Shown here one piece after another: positions 35,864-48,965 of a stretch of 64,000 nt of DNA. The position numbers were made by a program, and so were the translations under genes. The stretch is from positions 76,214,211 through 76,278,210 of the forward strand of contig NC_083604.1 in NCBI RefSeq assembly GCF_029168945.1, read 5' to 3'. How positions within the stretch are numbered: position 1 is the stretch's first letter; every line of letters starts with the position of its first letter. The notes below the pieces were generated by a model, which saw nothing but the letters and a program-made list of their open reading frames with translations, was not told where the DNA came from and did not search any database. The DNA is from Cannabis sativa. Lineage: Eukaryota > Streptophyta > Magnoliopsida > Rosales > Cannabaceae.

Positions 35864-38800
35864 CTAGTTCATCTTCTGCTGCTTCAATATCTGCTAACAT
35901 TAATTCTATTCCTATGCTTAATGGGACCAATTTCAAGGATTGGAAAAGGAATGGGATGTATGGATTTGGACCATGCACTAAGGAATGAACAACCTGCACC
36001 TCTCACTAAGGAAAGTTCCCATGATGATAAAAGGGAATTTGAGAGGTGGGATCGTTCAAATCGCATGAGTCTAATGATTATGAAACACAGCATTCCAGAA
36101 GCCTTTTGGGGCACAGAATCCGAAGGGGTTACTATGGCTAAGAATTTCCTTGAACAAATTGAGGAACGTTTTGCTAAAAACGATAAGGTTGAAATGACAA
36201 CACTTCTTGGTTCTTTAATGAACATGAAGTATAAGGGTCAAGGAAATGTAAGGGAGTACATTATGGAAATGCATCATATTGTCTCAAGATTAAGGACACT
36301 TAAGATTGAGCTTTCAGATGATGTACTTGTACTCATGGTTTTGTTAACGCTTCCTCCACAGTTTAACCAATTTAAAATTAGTTACAACTGTCAAAAGGAG
36401 AAATGGACTCTCAACGAGCTTATTTCTCATTGTGTGCAAGAGGAAGAAAGGTTGAAAAAGGACAAAACCGAAAGTGCTCATTTGGCCACTACTCCTAAGG
36501 ATAAGGGCAAGAAAAGGAAATTTGAGAATGAAGCTGCTAAGGGTCCAGTTCAAAAGAAACAACAACAGGATTCTAAGGGTTGTTTCTTTTGTGACCAACC
36601 TGGACATGTGAAGAAAGATTGTGCCAAATATCACGCATGGCGTGTAAAGAAAGGTATTAATCTTGCTTTGGTCTGTTCTGAGGTTAATTTAGTTTCAGTA
36701 CCTAGAAACACTTGGTGGATAGATTCTGGTGCTACTACTCACATAAGTGTTTCTATGCAGGGTTGCCTGAGCTACCGAAAGCCAAGTGATGGTGAAAGAT
36801 ACATCTTTGTGGGCGATGGTCAATCGGTGGAAGTGGAAGCAATTGGGCATTTCAGATTGTTATTAGGAACTGGTTCTTATTTGGATTTGAAAGACACTTT
36901 TGTTGTGCCGTCTTTTAGGCGGAATTTAGTTTCTGTTTCTTTGTTGGACAAATTTGGATATTGTTGTTCATTTGGAAACAATCAGTTTACTTTGTCTTTA
37001 AATTCAAATATTATTGGAACTGGTTATTTGAACACTTATGACAATCTTTATTTGTTAGAAACAATTGCATCCTATAATGAAACCTTGCATGTGGAATCAC
37101 GAGGTACTAAACGCAAATTAAATAAAGAAAATTCAGCGTCATTATGGCATAAACGCTTAGGTCATATCTCAAGAGGTAGAATTGAGCGTCTTGTGTCTGA
37201 TGACATTTTAGAGTCTCTTGACTTCACAGATTTCAATGTCTGTGTAGATTGTATCAAGGGAAAACAGACCAAAACTAAGAGATTAGGTGCCAATAGAGCT
37301 TCAGAAGTCTTAGAATTGATTCACACAGATATTTGTGGGCCATTCCCTACGGCATCTTGGAATGGTCAACAATATTTTATATCATTCATAGACGATTACT
37401 CACGTTATGGGTACCTATATCTCATTCATGAAAAATCTCAGTCTGTGGACGTGTTCAAAGCTTACAAAGCTGAAGTTGAGAATCAACTCAACAAAAGGAT
37501 TAAGAACGTCAAATCTGATCGTGGTGGTGAGTACTACGGTAGATATGATGGCTCAGGTGAACAACGTCCAGGACCATTTGCTAAATTCCTAGAGGAATGT
37601 GGTATTGTCCCACAGTACACCATGCCAGGATCACCTAGCATGAATGGTGTTGCTGAGAGACGAAATAGGACTCTTAAGGATATGGTAAGGAGCATGATCG
37701 CTCATTCTACCTTACCTGAGTCCCTCTGGGGAGAAGCATTAAAGACGGCGGCTTACATTCTGAATAGAGTACCAAGTAAAGCAGTTGCAAAAACACCTTA
37801 TGAGCTTTGGACAGGTCGAAAGCCTAGTCTAAAGCATTTCCACATTTGGGGATGTCCAGCTGAGGCAAGGCCTTATAGGCCACATGAAAATAAATTGGAC
37901 TCCAAAACAGTTAGCAGCTACTTTATTGGTTATTCTGAGCGATCTAGGGGCTATAAGTTTTATGATCCCACTGTCAGAAATATTTTTGAGACGGGAACTG
38001 CAACATTTTTTGAGGATGTTGAATTTGGGGGGAGAAATAAGGTTAGAGACATTGTTTTTGAGGAGGAATTGAATTCAAACTCAGTTCCTACTATCATTTT
38101 AGACAATGTTCAGGCTTCCACACCTGTCATTGATCAAGAAATGAATCCGGAACCTCAACAAGACAATGTTGAACAACTCCCAAATCAAAATGAGGCTATT
38201 GTTCCAGAAGAACAAATTCAACACCCTCAAGAACAAGAGCCATTAAGGAGGTCCACAAGAGAGAGAAGAAATGCTATTTCAGATGACTATTTTGTATTTC
38301 TTCAAGAACATGAGGATGAAATTGGAATGATGGAAGATGATCCAATCAACTTGCATCAGGCCATGAAAAGTTCTAACTCTCAAAAGTGGATTAATGCCAT
38401 GGATGAAGAGAATAAGTCTATGCAAGACAATAAAGTTTGGGAAGTTGTCCCATTACCAGAAGGTGTAAAACCAATTGGTTGTAAGTGGATACTTAAAACC
38501 AAGAAGGATGAATATGGTAATGTGGTGAGATTTAAGGCACGTCTTGTAGCAAAAGGCTATACTCAGAAACAAGGCATTGATTATACAGAGACTTTCTCTC
38601 CGGTTTCATCGAAAGACTCTTTTAGGATAATATTGGCACTTGTTGCTCATTTTGACCTTGAGTTACATCAGATGGATGTTAAAACAGCGTTTCTCAATGG
38701 CGACATTGATGAGACAATTTATATGGAGCAACCAGAAAACTTTGTGGTTGGTGACCCAAAGAATATGGTTTGCAAATTAAAGAAATCCATCTATGGACTC

Positions 38801-39440
38801 AAGCAAGCTTCTCGTCAGTGGTATCATAAGTTTCACCAAGTAATTATCTCATTTGGTTTTGAGATGAATATTATTGATGATTGTGTATATCACAAGTTCA
38901 GTGGGAGTAAATACATATTTCTGGTTCTATATGTCGATGACATATTGCTTGCTACTAATGATATAGGCTTATTGCACGAAACCAAGAGATTTTTATCTAA
39001 GCAATTTGAGATGAAAGATCTTGGTGACGCCTCTTTTGTATTAGGAATTCAAATACGTCGAGATCATTCTCGGGGTATTCTTGGATTATCACAAAAGGGC
39101 TATATCGATAAAGTACTCAAAAGGTTTGGCATGCAAGATTGTAGACCAGGTGATACCCCTGTTGCTAAAGGAGACAAATTCAGTCTTAGACAATGCCCTA
39201 AAAGCAGCCTTGAAATTCAGGAAATGAAAAAGATTCCCTATGCATCAGTTGTAGGGAGTCTAATGTATCTTCAGGTATGTACGCGTCCAGATATTGCGTA
39301 CATTGTTGGGATGTTAGGCAGATATTTAAGCAACCCTGGTATGGACCATTGGATAGCAGCCAAGAGGGTTATGAGGTATCTTCAGAGAACAAAAGATTAC
39401 ATGCTCACATACGGAAATCGTATCATTTGGAGGTCGTAGG
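35864..39440 (+). pseudogene. Copia-2 gag-protease-integrase-reverse transcriptase
   Basis: From 35866 one frame gives a Copia-type gag N-terminus (serine/alanine-rich, then NGTNFKDWK) and is lost at about 35950. The next frame then stays open to 39439. It contains gag ([10 protein letters not shown]), a zinc knuckle [14 protein letters not shown], protease [10 protein letters not shown], and the pre-integrase region [10 protein letters not shown] ... CVDCIKGK. Integrase acidic motifs follow ([25 protein letters not shown]), then reverse transcriptase [20 protein letters not shown] and the catalytic YVDD ([14 protein letters not shown]). The open frame extends upstream to 35822, but those residues are not gag-like. 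About 1,150 clean codons make this the best-preserved retroelement frame in the window. Confidence 0.9.
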
Positions 39441-39919
39441 GTATTCGATTCGATTTCGCCGGATGCCAAGATAGCGAAGGTCTACATCGGGCTACATTTT
39501 CTTGTTAGTGGAGGAGCTATATCTGGAAAAGTGTCAAACAGTACACTTGTAGCTTCTTCCACTATGGCAAATTTGAATTCGTAGCGTGTTATGAGGCATC
39601 AAATCAGGGAATATGGCTGAGAAACTTTGTCACTAGGCTGCGTATTTTGGAGAATGTTGAAAGACCACTTAAGATATTTTGTGACAATAAATCAGCAGTG
39701 CTGTATTCCAATAACAATAGGAGCTCATCCAAGTCAAAGCATATTGACATAAAGTTCCTAGTTGTGAAAGAAAGAGTGCAGAGTGGACAGATTTTCATAG
39801 AGCATATTGGGACAAACTCCATGATAGCGGATCCGCTCACAAAAGGATTACCACCCAAGGTCTTTCATGAGCACACTGCTCATATGGGTGTAGTATTACT
39901 TGAGGATATCATGATTTAG
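39441..39919 (+). pseudogene. Copia-2 RNase H region, frameshifted
   Basis: After the frame loss near 39420 the RNase H domain continues in pieces. The final part (39647-39919) reads PLKIFCDNKSAVLYSNN ... SKHIDIKF ... IADPLTKGLP and ends with a stop at 39917-39919. Stops and frame changes lie between about 39420 and 39600. Confidence 0.8.
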
Positions 39920-40320
39920 TGGGAGTTTGTATTCTCTTTGCTTTATGTTTGTTTAAGACATTTATGTATTTGGTTATTTTCTGATCAGAAATAAAGTTTT
40001 CAGTTTATTCACTCTATTTTGTTATGTTTAATTTTGACCTCACTTTGGTTTAAGGAGGACCAGTTGAAAATAGGCATGTTCGGTTCACATTGCATGTAAT
40101 TTCCATGCTACACATCCATGATTGATCTATGTCATTTGGCTATATTTGTATATGTGACCATTGATGGGTTTAGTCATGATTGATATGACGAAAATCGCTT
40201 TGATCCTATATGGGTATAGTTGATGGACGAGATTGTTGTGAATACCTTTACATAATAGCAAATTTTGAGCTCATAAGGTTATACATTTATCAGGTAACAT
40301 ATGTTGCCCAAGTGGGAGAT
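39920..40320 (+). other. Copia-2 3' untranslated region and polypurine tract
   Basis: Non-coding DNA ending in the purine run 'aagtgggaga' immediately before the 3' LTR. Confidence 0.8.
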
Positions 40321-40810
40321 TGTTGGATTAAAAATCCTTTGTGGGCACATATGTATAATCTATATGCTATTATAAAGTGTGATACAAATTTAAGTGACCA
40401 ATTATGTTATGGGTATCAAAAGGGTATTAAAGTGTCATGGAATTAATGTGTAGATACCATAAGTTAATTTATAATTTGTTGAGGGGCCAAATTATAAATA
40501 CCCAAGAGTTATTCTAAGATGACTCTATAAATAGGTAGTGGTCCCCAAGAAACACTAGGGTTTCTGTATTCTCTCCTTCCCCATCAGAGAAAATACTCTA
40601 GAAAATAGTGTATTCTTGGAAGATCAAAACCTTCTCTGCAATCTCCAACAATGGCTTCAGGTTAGTGCTTCCGCTGATCTTTTATCATCATCTTCTTCTT
40701 TAATTTAGCAAAAGGATTTATGATTTAGGGTTTTCTATATTAAAGCACTTTAGGAATATGTTTAGATCTGTGATTTATATATTTTTTTAAGTGTTTTATT
40801 AACCCTAACA
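40321..40810 (+). repeat. 3' LTR of Copia-2 (490 bp), contains ATG and splice donor
   Basis: Begins TGTTGGATTA and ends CCTAACA. Unlike the 5' copy it retains 40625-40663, with ATG at 40651 followed by two codons and a GT donor at 40661-40662 (cag|gttagt). Confidence 0.95.
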
Positions 40811-40815
40811 ATTAT

Positions 40816-42012
40816 TACATAAGGTTTTCGTAGATAGAGAGATAAGCGAGTCCACGTTGAGCCCTGAAGAACTATAAGTTTCATCACAATTGAATTTGTA
40901 ACCACTAGTAAGAGAAGAAATTGCTCTACCATCATTCCACTTGGCTACAACTTGTTATATATTGTTTTAGATTGTATTTAGCCCACCTTGATATTAAATT
41001 TTGAATCCGTCATAAAATAAAGGATTAGTCCTATATAAATATCGACTATGTAAGTACAATAATTGTCAGTACTTGAAACATTATTTAATTTATATTATCA
41101 TTTCGTACTATAACCAAACAAAGAACTCCCAATTTACCACGGAAATGTAACCAAATGATATTAGGAGTGCATACTAACTCAAATTTGTGGTGGTTTTTCA
41201 TTTATTGAATTTTTAGATTTTTGCAAATTATAAGGAATAAGTTTAGGTAATTCATTTATTTATTTATTTTTAGCTGCAAGTAATTCTAAGAGTTACTTTT
41301 TTTCTTACTGTCTAAAATTGAGAAAGGAATGATAATAATATAACAATATAAATATTATATAATGTTGAAATTAAGAATGTGGGAATAAAAAAGGTGATAA
41401 CTGGAATAGGTTGGAAGTGAGCAAATGACAGTTGGTAAGAAATCTGCTTTCCCAATTTGGAGGAGATTTCTTTGTTGTTTGAGTTCACCTCCCTTAGTCA
41501 CAAACTCATGGTCATAGCACCTTCGTTTCATATAGTTTTGTCTTGTGGTTGTGGCTGCCTTTAAGGACCACTCCACATTCATGATATACATATATCATTA
41601 TTGAACCAAAATAAGCCCACAAAATCTTCATATCCAATCCAAAAAAATTAAAAAATAAAAAACACAAACTACAATTCTCTTCTTCTCTTTTTAGATAAAA
41701 TAGAAGAAACCTTCCCTGGTTACAACTCATCATTTTCATTCATTGCCTATAATTCATTTTTCAACACTGTTTTATCCCTAATATATATAATTATTGTCTA
41801 TCCACATGCTTTTTATGTAGGGACTGTAAAAGAGATATTGGAAGTTGTAACATAATATAGGAAATGTGCACTAAGTTTTAACTCTTACTTAAAGAAAATT
41901 ATTCTCTAACACCATGTTAGTGGTTCAATATTAATTGGATAAATTATAAAATTGAGTAGTCATGCACAATGGACAATACCTGGCACAAATTTAGTAAAGA
42001 AATATTACGGTT
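40816..42012. other. AT-rich intergenic DNA, no gene seen
   Basis: No supported gene. The minus-strand frames at 41355-41739 overlap each other and lack any domain. Confidence 0.5.
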
Positions 42013-42022
42013 TTGAATTATA

Positions 42023-42205
42023 AGCATTGTTACTAAGCATCAATGGTGCCTAGTACATTTGCGACATGTCGTGTTGCGATTGCCTAGCAATACTCTCTAA
42101 AAGCTATTATATTAAATTATATGAGACCTGATACTTAATTAGATCAATAACGATATTGACACATAGAAGGGTGCTAAGCACCACGGGTGCCCTTTAGCAT
42201 TTCTC
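42023..42205. mobile_element. Mutator-type MITE with 10-bp target duplication
   Basis: A 183-bp non-coding element flanked by the perfect direct repeat 'ttgaattata' (42013-42022 and 42206-42215), a size expected for Mutator-like transposition. Ends read 'agcattgttactaagc' and 'ctttagcatttctc', an imperfect inverted pair. A relative in opposite orientation lies at 33164-33341. Confidence 0.75.
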
Positions 42206-42215
42206 TTGAATTATA

Positions 42216-43030
42216 ATATAGATTAGATTGCTCTAAAATATAAAATTTGTATTTATTCTATTCAAATTATTAAATGTGGGATTTGTGGCTTAAATATTCA
42301 ATATTTTTCATACCAGCATTATTATTAGGTACCACTCACAATAATCAACAATATTTTTTAAAAATTATTATGGAAGGAAAATACTAGGCTATTTTAGCAT
42401 TTCGTAGGAATGAAGCCACTATTATTGAATAAAAAGATAAAATAATCAAACATTGGGAATGAGATATGTTATGACCTCATGGCCGGCCAACTAAGTTGGA
42501 ATCGAAACCCAATACCCAAAACAAAACTATCCTATTCTCAACTCAAAACCAAAATTGACCAAATTAATTCATACTAAAATTTTTCATATTTCCCCCAAAA
42601 CGTAAATCTACAAAACCATTTTCATTTTCAATAACCAAAAAGTTTGACTGAATTACTAAGAAGTCCTGATGGTACTCAACAATATATGTCTGAATAGGAG
42701 TGCACTCCAAATTTTCTCAATAATAATAATAATAAAAAAAAAATTAAAAGTAATGACAAAGGCATGATTAGGTAGAAATATTAGTATTGGAATTGTGGAT
42801 GATGGACAATATAAGTTAAGCATAAAAGTTAAATGGTGATATACAGAGTGATATAAAATAAACCAGAGAATTAAGAGACTTTTAGAGAGATATAACAATT
42901 TTGTTTAACTTCTTGCAAAGATAAAACAAAAACATTAACAAAAAAATGGAGAATATTAACCAAAATTGTATGCTATTTTTTCTCTTCTTGTTTTTCTTAT
43001 TACTATATCGTTGTTATTTTATCAAATGAA
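42216..43030. other. AT-rich 3' flank of the MCU gene
   Basis: No gene was recognised. The part nearest 43030 must include the MCU 3' UTR, since that gene is read on the minus strand. Confidence 0.5.
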
Positions 43031-45441
43031 TTAATCATGTACAACACCCAATTGGACCTTTCCTGCTTTATCAAAAGAAGTGGTCGAATTATAAGGCGTT
43101 GATGATGATGGATAACAAGCTTTTCTCAGCTCATTATACCTTCCAATATCGAAATCATATTGCTTCATTAATCTTTTCTGCTTAGCCATAAACCTGCTAT
43201 GGAAAAACCCTTCGAAAGAAGGCTCTTTGGATGTCCTAAGGAAGAATGCATACCCAGCCATGAAGTAAATGGATGTGACATAGAAGCAAATTGGCTCCAT
43301 CACATCCCAAGACAGTTCCCAAAATGTTAGCCTCATGAACCCAGCCGTTTGAACCATTAGGTAAGCCAGACCGCACCAGAGCTCCTTTCGGACCAGGGAC
43401 TCGGCCCTCTCGTCAATCTCACCCTTCTGATTCTCTAACTCTTCAAGCTCTTTTCTTCTTGGGTCGTTGGAGCTTGGTTCTGGAGACGGAATCAGTTCTT
43501 GAATCACTTTGGCTACCTGAAATTAAGACAATTACAAAAATGTTTGGGTAAAAGATGACTCAGCCTAAACAGATGTAGTGCTATTAGTTAGGGAATATTG
43601 TATACATTGACAAGTAACATATATAAAATAGGACTATTATAATAATAATATTAGTATGATAGAATTGAAAATATTGAACTCTTTCGTGAAAGAAAGCAAA
43701 ACAACAAAATGATCAATCAAGGGACCCCTCCCAATAATGCCAGCCATGAACTAAATTTTAGAAAAGGACAACTGAAACATTTAGAGCCGATGAGGCTAAA
43801 CATGACTCCAAAAATAATTGTTAGCAATACTATACAATATCATCGAATTCAAACAAACATAAATATATGAATATAAACTATGCAGAACACTAAAAAAAAA
43901 AGCCAATTATCTTAGGAAAACCCTGAAGAAGAGAACAAAAAAAAACCTAACAGAGAAATTAAAAGAAAACTAATACCACATGTCCTAAAAGTCCATTATT
44001 TAGACTCTCTTAACAAACTTATTATCATCAGCAAATTTATAATAAGTAACTAATTGCTAATTTAGTGATAATAGGTAGAGAAATCTAGCTAATGCCTATC
44101 CATAATTCACAATAGCATGGTAGTTATGTATATATATTTTTTTTGAAAAAATAAATAATAAACCAAACAAAACTAAACCAAACAAAACCTCTAATTTAGT
44201 TTCAAGAAAAACTCTTAATTTTTTGTTCTTCTAATTTTTCATTTAAAAAACTGTTTTTTTTCCTAGTTGAGAATCCTCTTCCAAAAGAACTTTTATGATC
44301 ATAATTATGTTCTCACCGAAGAAAAAGTATAATTCCTTTTTCAACTAGTTGATTCTCTCTATTTTTTTTTTTCTTTTTTTCTTTTATTTTTTTGGGGGAC
44401 CAAATGCAAAAGTTATCATGTTTCTACATGACTCATTAATTTTCTGTCAAGTCCTCAATTTAAATAAATTTTTTTGAGAGGACTGGTATGGGGCCATAAA
44501 GGCGGAGGAAAATAAAAATGGTGAAAATTCTTGAGCCATTGTTGAAACCGAAAGGGTTTATATTTGTTCTCCCAACAAACGTGTTTAGATCTGGCGAAAC
44601 AACAAAGTTTCATTCATTTTCCTGTTGAAAAGAAAATAAATCATTATAAAAATTTATCAGATCCCCAAAATTGAAAAAAAAGAACTAAAACAATCAAAAA
44701 CACTACGCGAAGTGCATGAATGAATGAATCTCCTGAAAAGAATTTAAACCTTTCAGGACCATGACAATCTGAATCTGAAATCACCAAAAAATTCAAACAC
44801 ACAACAAGAACAAAAATAATACAAACTAATTAATTATCAATTTTATTTATTATGTTAGAATGTAATTTTACCTGTTCTGGTCGGAGAAGAACAACGTTCC
44901 CGAAAACGACGACGTTTCCACTCTCATCTAGCATTTTAGCAAATTGTCGTCCTTGCTCTGAATCAGAACAAGTCTCCTCGCAGATCCGTACAAATTCCGT
45001 GTAAGAGATACTGCTCTGAGGAATTTCTCTCAGCTTCGATTTAACAGCCTCTAGTTGGGTAACCCGAAGTAACTTTTTCGTATCAGCAATCGTAAGCCCT
45101 GGCCTCTCCGACGACGAAGTTTCCGTGGCCGGAGGTGGAGTAAGACCGTCCAAGCGAATCCGGTCCCGGCCGATTCCAATTTCCTTAAGTTTCTCAATCA
45201 GGTTACCTCCCATTGGTACTGAGCGTAGCTCGGGAGACATCGCATCCTGCATAGCCCTCTTGTGAATAAAGCGACTGAAGATGGCATTGTCTCCTGGATC
45301 AGGAGCGAGATTAGAACGATTAGGACTACGGGGAATGCGATTTTGAGCAGTGGATGAAGATATCCGGCAACTGGTTACGCTTTTGGAAGAGAATTTGTAA
45401 ATGTTAAAGAGACGCTGGGCTAATGATTTCTTAGACGCCAT
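43031..45441 (-). CDS. Mitochondrial calcium uniporter (MCU family), two exons
   Basis: Exon 1 is 45441-44872 (190 codons), exon 2 is 43516-43031 including the stop (161 aa); total 351 aa, close to the usual plant MCU length. The intron (44871-43517) is phase 0, with donor cag|gtaaaa and acceptor ttcag|gtagcc. The N-terminus is rich in Ser, Arg and Lys and poor in acids (MASKKSLAQRLF), consistent with a mitochondrial presequence. The MCU domain has a coiled-coil-prone stretch (about 208-235), then two membrane segments (about 237-257 and 266-284). They flank the selectivity-filter signature WDVMEPI (Asp261 and Glu264), whose acids bind calcium. The protein is thus predicted to be the pore subunit for calcium uptake across the inner mitochondrial membrane. 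Every expected feature is intact and no break is seen. The Arabidopsis paralogue number cannot be assigned by eye. Confidence 0.93.
43517..44871 (-). other. Intron of the MCU gene (1,355 bp)
   Basis: AT-rich DNA between canonical GT and AG borders. It contains 'cacaatagcatggtagttat' (about 44111-44130), which recurs at about 47209-47229, so part of it is a dispersed repeat. No nested gene was seen. Confidence 0.85.
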
Positions 45442-45551
45442 TGTTGAGTAGAATTAGAGAAAAGAAATCTTCTTTCCGAAGTTTCTGGTAATGAGAGAAG
45501 AAAATAAAAGGGTTACTGGTTTTGAGCGATTTAACAATGGTGACTTATTTT

Positions 45552-45561
45552 CTTTATATAG
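45552..45561 (-). promoter_or_regulatory. TATA box of the MCU gene
   Basis: On the minus strand the sequence reads ctatataaag, about 110 bp upstream of the ATG. Position and sequence fit a plant TATA box. Transcription start not determined. Confidence 0.6.
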
Positions 45562-46142
45562 GGTGTTAATTGGGGAAGACGAAGGAGATATAATGAAAAT
45601 ATCGCGATATTCTCTCGATAAATAAATTTTAGCCTTTACTTTCCGGATGATTCGTTATTACGAGAAATTGATACTAATTCACGAGAGATTTTTTTTTTTT
45701 TTAAAAAAAATCTCATGGGTTTGTTTTAATCACCTTACACGTGGTTGGTTAGGTTAGATCATCTAAAACAATCCGTGCCGTTTAATCATATGAAAAATTT
45801 AAGAAAGTTGTTATCCAATGATGTTGACTTTCAATAATGTGAGGGTAAAACGAAACGTGGCATAATCTAAACCGTTGAAATAATATTTTTTTGTTAAATC
45901 GTTGAAATAATATTTAATTATCAAGAAGAGGAGTAACGTAACACAAATAAATGAGTAGGAAGGAGTAGCTTATTATATCAAATTTTGAATTCTAAAAAAT
46001 TGTGATTATAAGTTAAGTGTTGATTAACATGTTCGTTTTCCAATTTATTAAAATTAATTAATATTAAAGTATTTGAATTTTTATCAAAGTAAAAATTGCT
46101 TAGCTAACCATTGAAAAATTCACATTAAAAGTTAGTATTGAA

Positions 46143-46184
<42 letters not shown>

Positions 46185-46185
46185 T
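46143..46185. repeat. (aat)n microsatellite
   Basis: About fourteen uninterrupted aat triplets. Confidence 0.95.
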
Positions 46186-46614
46186 AACAGAGGAGGACAA
46201 GTAAATTGACTTAATTGTAACCAAGATTTTCTACAACGGTTCGCTGCATATATTTTGAAATGACACGTGTAAAGGAGTAAGCAGATGTTATCTTGGAGTT
46301 AAAAGTAGTAAAATAGAAACGGTCACAGAGTAACATAACTGGCAGCCAAGTCATTAACTGGTGAAGGTGATGTGCATAGCGTGAACGCAAACGTGTCGCC
46401 ACATATACTATTAATTACCTTTCTCCAATAATGAGAAAAAAAAATATCGTCAATGCAAAAATCTTTCACATTTAATTTTTATCTATGATAATTACTCATT
46501 ATTAATTTTTTTACTTAACTTTCTTTTTGTCAGGTTCAATAAGGTAACTATTTATTTATTTTTAAAGAATAAGGTAACTACTCGATATAATTCAAAATAA
46601 TAAAAAATAAGTAA

Positions 46615-46683
46615 TTGTTTGGCTAAGTTACTGAAAATAATTTTTAAAACTCACTGGTTACCTTTAGTAACTTAGCCAAACAA
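46615..46683. repeat. 18-bp perfect inverted repeat (small hairpin)
   Basis: 'ttgtttggctaagttact' at 46615-46632 is exactly reversed at 46666-46683, with a 33-bp loop. It may be the ends of a very small MITE, but no target duplication was identified. Confidence 0.75.
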
Positions 46684-47986
46684 ATAATGTAAAAGTAATT
46701 TTTTACCCAACTAATGCAAAAAATAATAATAATAAAATCTAAATTCATTATTCAATGTGCTAAAATAATGTTCTTTATTCTTATATATTAATAACTTCTT
46801 TTTTTTTTTCTGAAAGTAATTAATAAAAATTTTATTATTAAAAGTTTAAGACAAAATTAAATTTTGTTGAAAATTAATTTAAATTTATTAATTCTAGTTA
46901 AATTTGGATAATAAGAACAAGAACCAGAATTATGACCACGCGCGGTTAATTTCCATATATTTATAAAACAGAACATTATTACTTGAATTTTCAAAAACCG
47001 ATTAAATTTAATATTTGTTTAAAATGATTTATTTTTTATAAAATTACACTAAATATAATATTTATTCAATTATCAAGATTTTATGGGGTTAAAATGAAAA
47101 TTTTCTTATAATTATAATTAATCCGTGAAAATCAAGAAATCTAATCTAATAATTAAGTAAAACGCGCAGCATTTAATGATAATGCGTAGAATAGCTAATG
47201 CTATATTCACAATAGCATGGTAGTTATATGTATAATTTTTTTTTTAAAAAAAAAACTAAACTAAACCAAAAACAACTCGTAATGTCATTAATTAAATAGG
47301 TAGTTAGTTGCTCATTATAATAATTAATAATAATAAGGCTCTTCTTTCTTCAGGTTGATCAATTACGATAAGAAAAATTTAATGTATTGTACAGTTAATT
47401 TCAATGTGATTTTATAAAACAGATTTTATAAATGATTAAATTCAAATTTGGTTCAAATGATATTTTTTTTGGAACTGATCATATAGATTGAGTTAACACA
47501 TCAGATGATAACATTACTCGATATTTATATAATGTCTGCAAAATTAATATAAATATCTAATTTTTCAAAACTGATAATTTTTTTTCAGAAAAAAGAGTAA
47601 ATAACTAAAAATGGTTAATCTATAGGTATATAGTCATTAGTTTGCTTTTGTGGCAAATGATTTGTATAAATCCATATTTTTAGTGGGATAATTAAGTGTC
47701 AAAATTCACTGATGATGTGAATATCATCCTGTCATTTTACGTATATAATTGGCAAAAATTAACTATATATATTTCATCATTATCTAAACTTCTTCATAAT
47801 TAGGCTGCCTAATTAAGTTGTATATTTACATCTCAAAAAAAAAAATTTAAGTTGTATATATATATAATGATCATGTAGATATATATATATATAATTGTAT
47901 TTTGTTTATGTTATATTTTTTTTTTTAAAAAAAAAACCCATTTTGAATTGATAGATTTCAAAAGGTTATATACATATATATATATA

Positions 47987-48017
47987 CTAGGTAGGAGTTA
48001 CGTGCCGAGGCACGTAA
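47987..48017 (-). other. Helitron 3' terminus: hairpin plus CTAG
   Basis: The hairpin arms are 48009-48017 and 47998-48006, and ctag lies at 47987-47990, seven bases beyond the stem. It serves as the rolling-circle termination signal in the Helitron model. Confidence 0.8.
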
Positions 48018-48347
48018 ATGTTAGTTTTAGGTAAAATTTACTTTTTTTTTTTACTTCTTATTTAGATTGTATGTGAAGGTATGATTATACGAATGATTTG
48101 TTTTAGCAAATTAATATTTGTGCTATTATAATTGGTTGGTAAAATATAATTAGGTATATATAAATCAAAATAAAATGATACTTATTATTTACTTCTAGAA
48201 AATTTGGTATATGAAATACTTGCATACAATACTCCATGTAAATCCGTAGATAACAAGTCAATAGAAAGTGAAAGAAGCTCGGCACCAAGAAAAGTCTTAA
48301 CACTAAATAAAATAAAATTACTGTAAAAGAAAAATGGCAACTTCTGC

Positions 48348-48703
48348 CTAATCTTCCATTGGTTCAACTGCTTGAATGGTGAACTGATTGTACTTTGAAC
48401 TCATTGTTCGGTTTGCATCTACGTACAACTGAATTCTCCATTTTTTGGCTGATAGTTGCCTTGTAGTTTTTTGGACAAACAACTTATGTTTCTGAAGAAA
48501 AAAAAATGATTGGTTATAAGTTTTAATGTATTTCTATGTACGAAAATGTATAAATTTTACATATTTATTTTTTTATAGTTACCTCGTCCGAATATGATCT
48601 TAATTGAACTGCAGTACATGAGAATATGTTTTCTGCAACATCACCGAACATCACAGCATCTAGCAACTCTGTACCATCGTCGAGTTGTACATATGTCCTT
48701 GCA
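48348..48703 (-). pseudogene. RPA70-like fragment (last two exons)
   Basis: Exon a (48703-48583) reads ARTYVQLDDGTELLDAVMFG then DVAENIFSC, the OB-fold pattern of the RPA1 C-terminal DNA-binding domain. Exon b (48491-48348) runs to a TAG and ends FTIQAVEPMED. Splice sites are intact (gag|gtaact, cttcag|aaac). RPA-like genes are frequent cargo or native genes of plant Helitrons, so this may be the element's own relic and not a recent capture. Upstream exons were not found. Confidence 0.65.
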
Positions 48704-48965
48704 CTAATAATTTATACAGAATATGTAACGGTTAGTATGAATATGCAAGAAGTTCAACGATTGATTGATTGATTTTATGGTCCAATTAATGGAAAACAAT
48801 TTAAGATATATTGATGGAAATGCAATGCACACATTAGAATATAAACAGTTACTATTAGTTAGAGTTTTATATCTTACAAGAGCATTGCAAGCCTAGCAGA
48901 ATTTAGTAGATAAGACAAACATTAGTATGCAGGTTTATTAGTATGCTAGAAAACTAAATCGTTGA

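Larger units (their letters stand above)
34396..40810 (+). mobile_element. Copia-2: Ty1/Copia retrotransposon with 5-bp TSD
   Basis: The element spans 6,415 bp and has LTRs at 34396-34847 and 40321-40810. It is flanked by the perfect target duplication 'attat' (34391-34395 and 40811-40815). A primer-binding site 'tggtaccagagcc' (34850-34862) matches the initiator-Met type with one change, and a polypurine tract 'aagtgggaga' (40310-40319) precedes the 3' LTR. The polyprotein order (gag, PR, IN, RT, RNase H) is Copia. The LTRs differ by a few substitutions plus a 39-bp deletion in the 5' copy. The deletion removes the putative first exon, and frameshifts near 35950 and 39420 also disable the element. 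Confidence 0.97.
45600..47986. other. AT-rich intergenic DNA
   Basis: No gene was recognised. It includes the microsatellite and inverted repeat listed separately, and a scrap repeated from the MCU intron near 47195-47240. The minus frame at 46211-46402 has no domain. Confidence 0.5.

Noticed and set aside
46211..46402. Small minus-strand protein near the MCU gene
   Set aside because: No conserved text, no ATG context or splice support; AT-rich chance frame.
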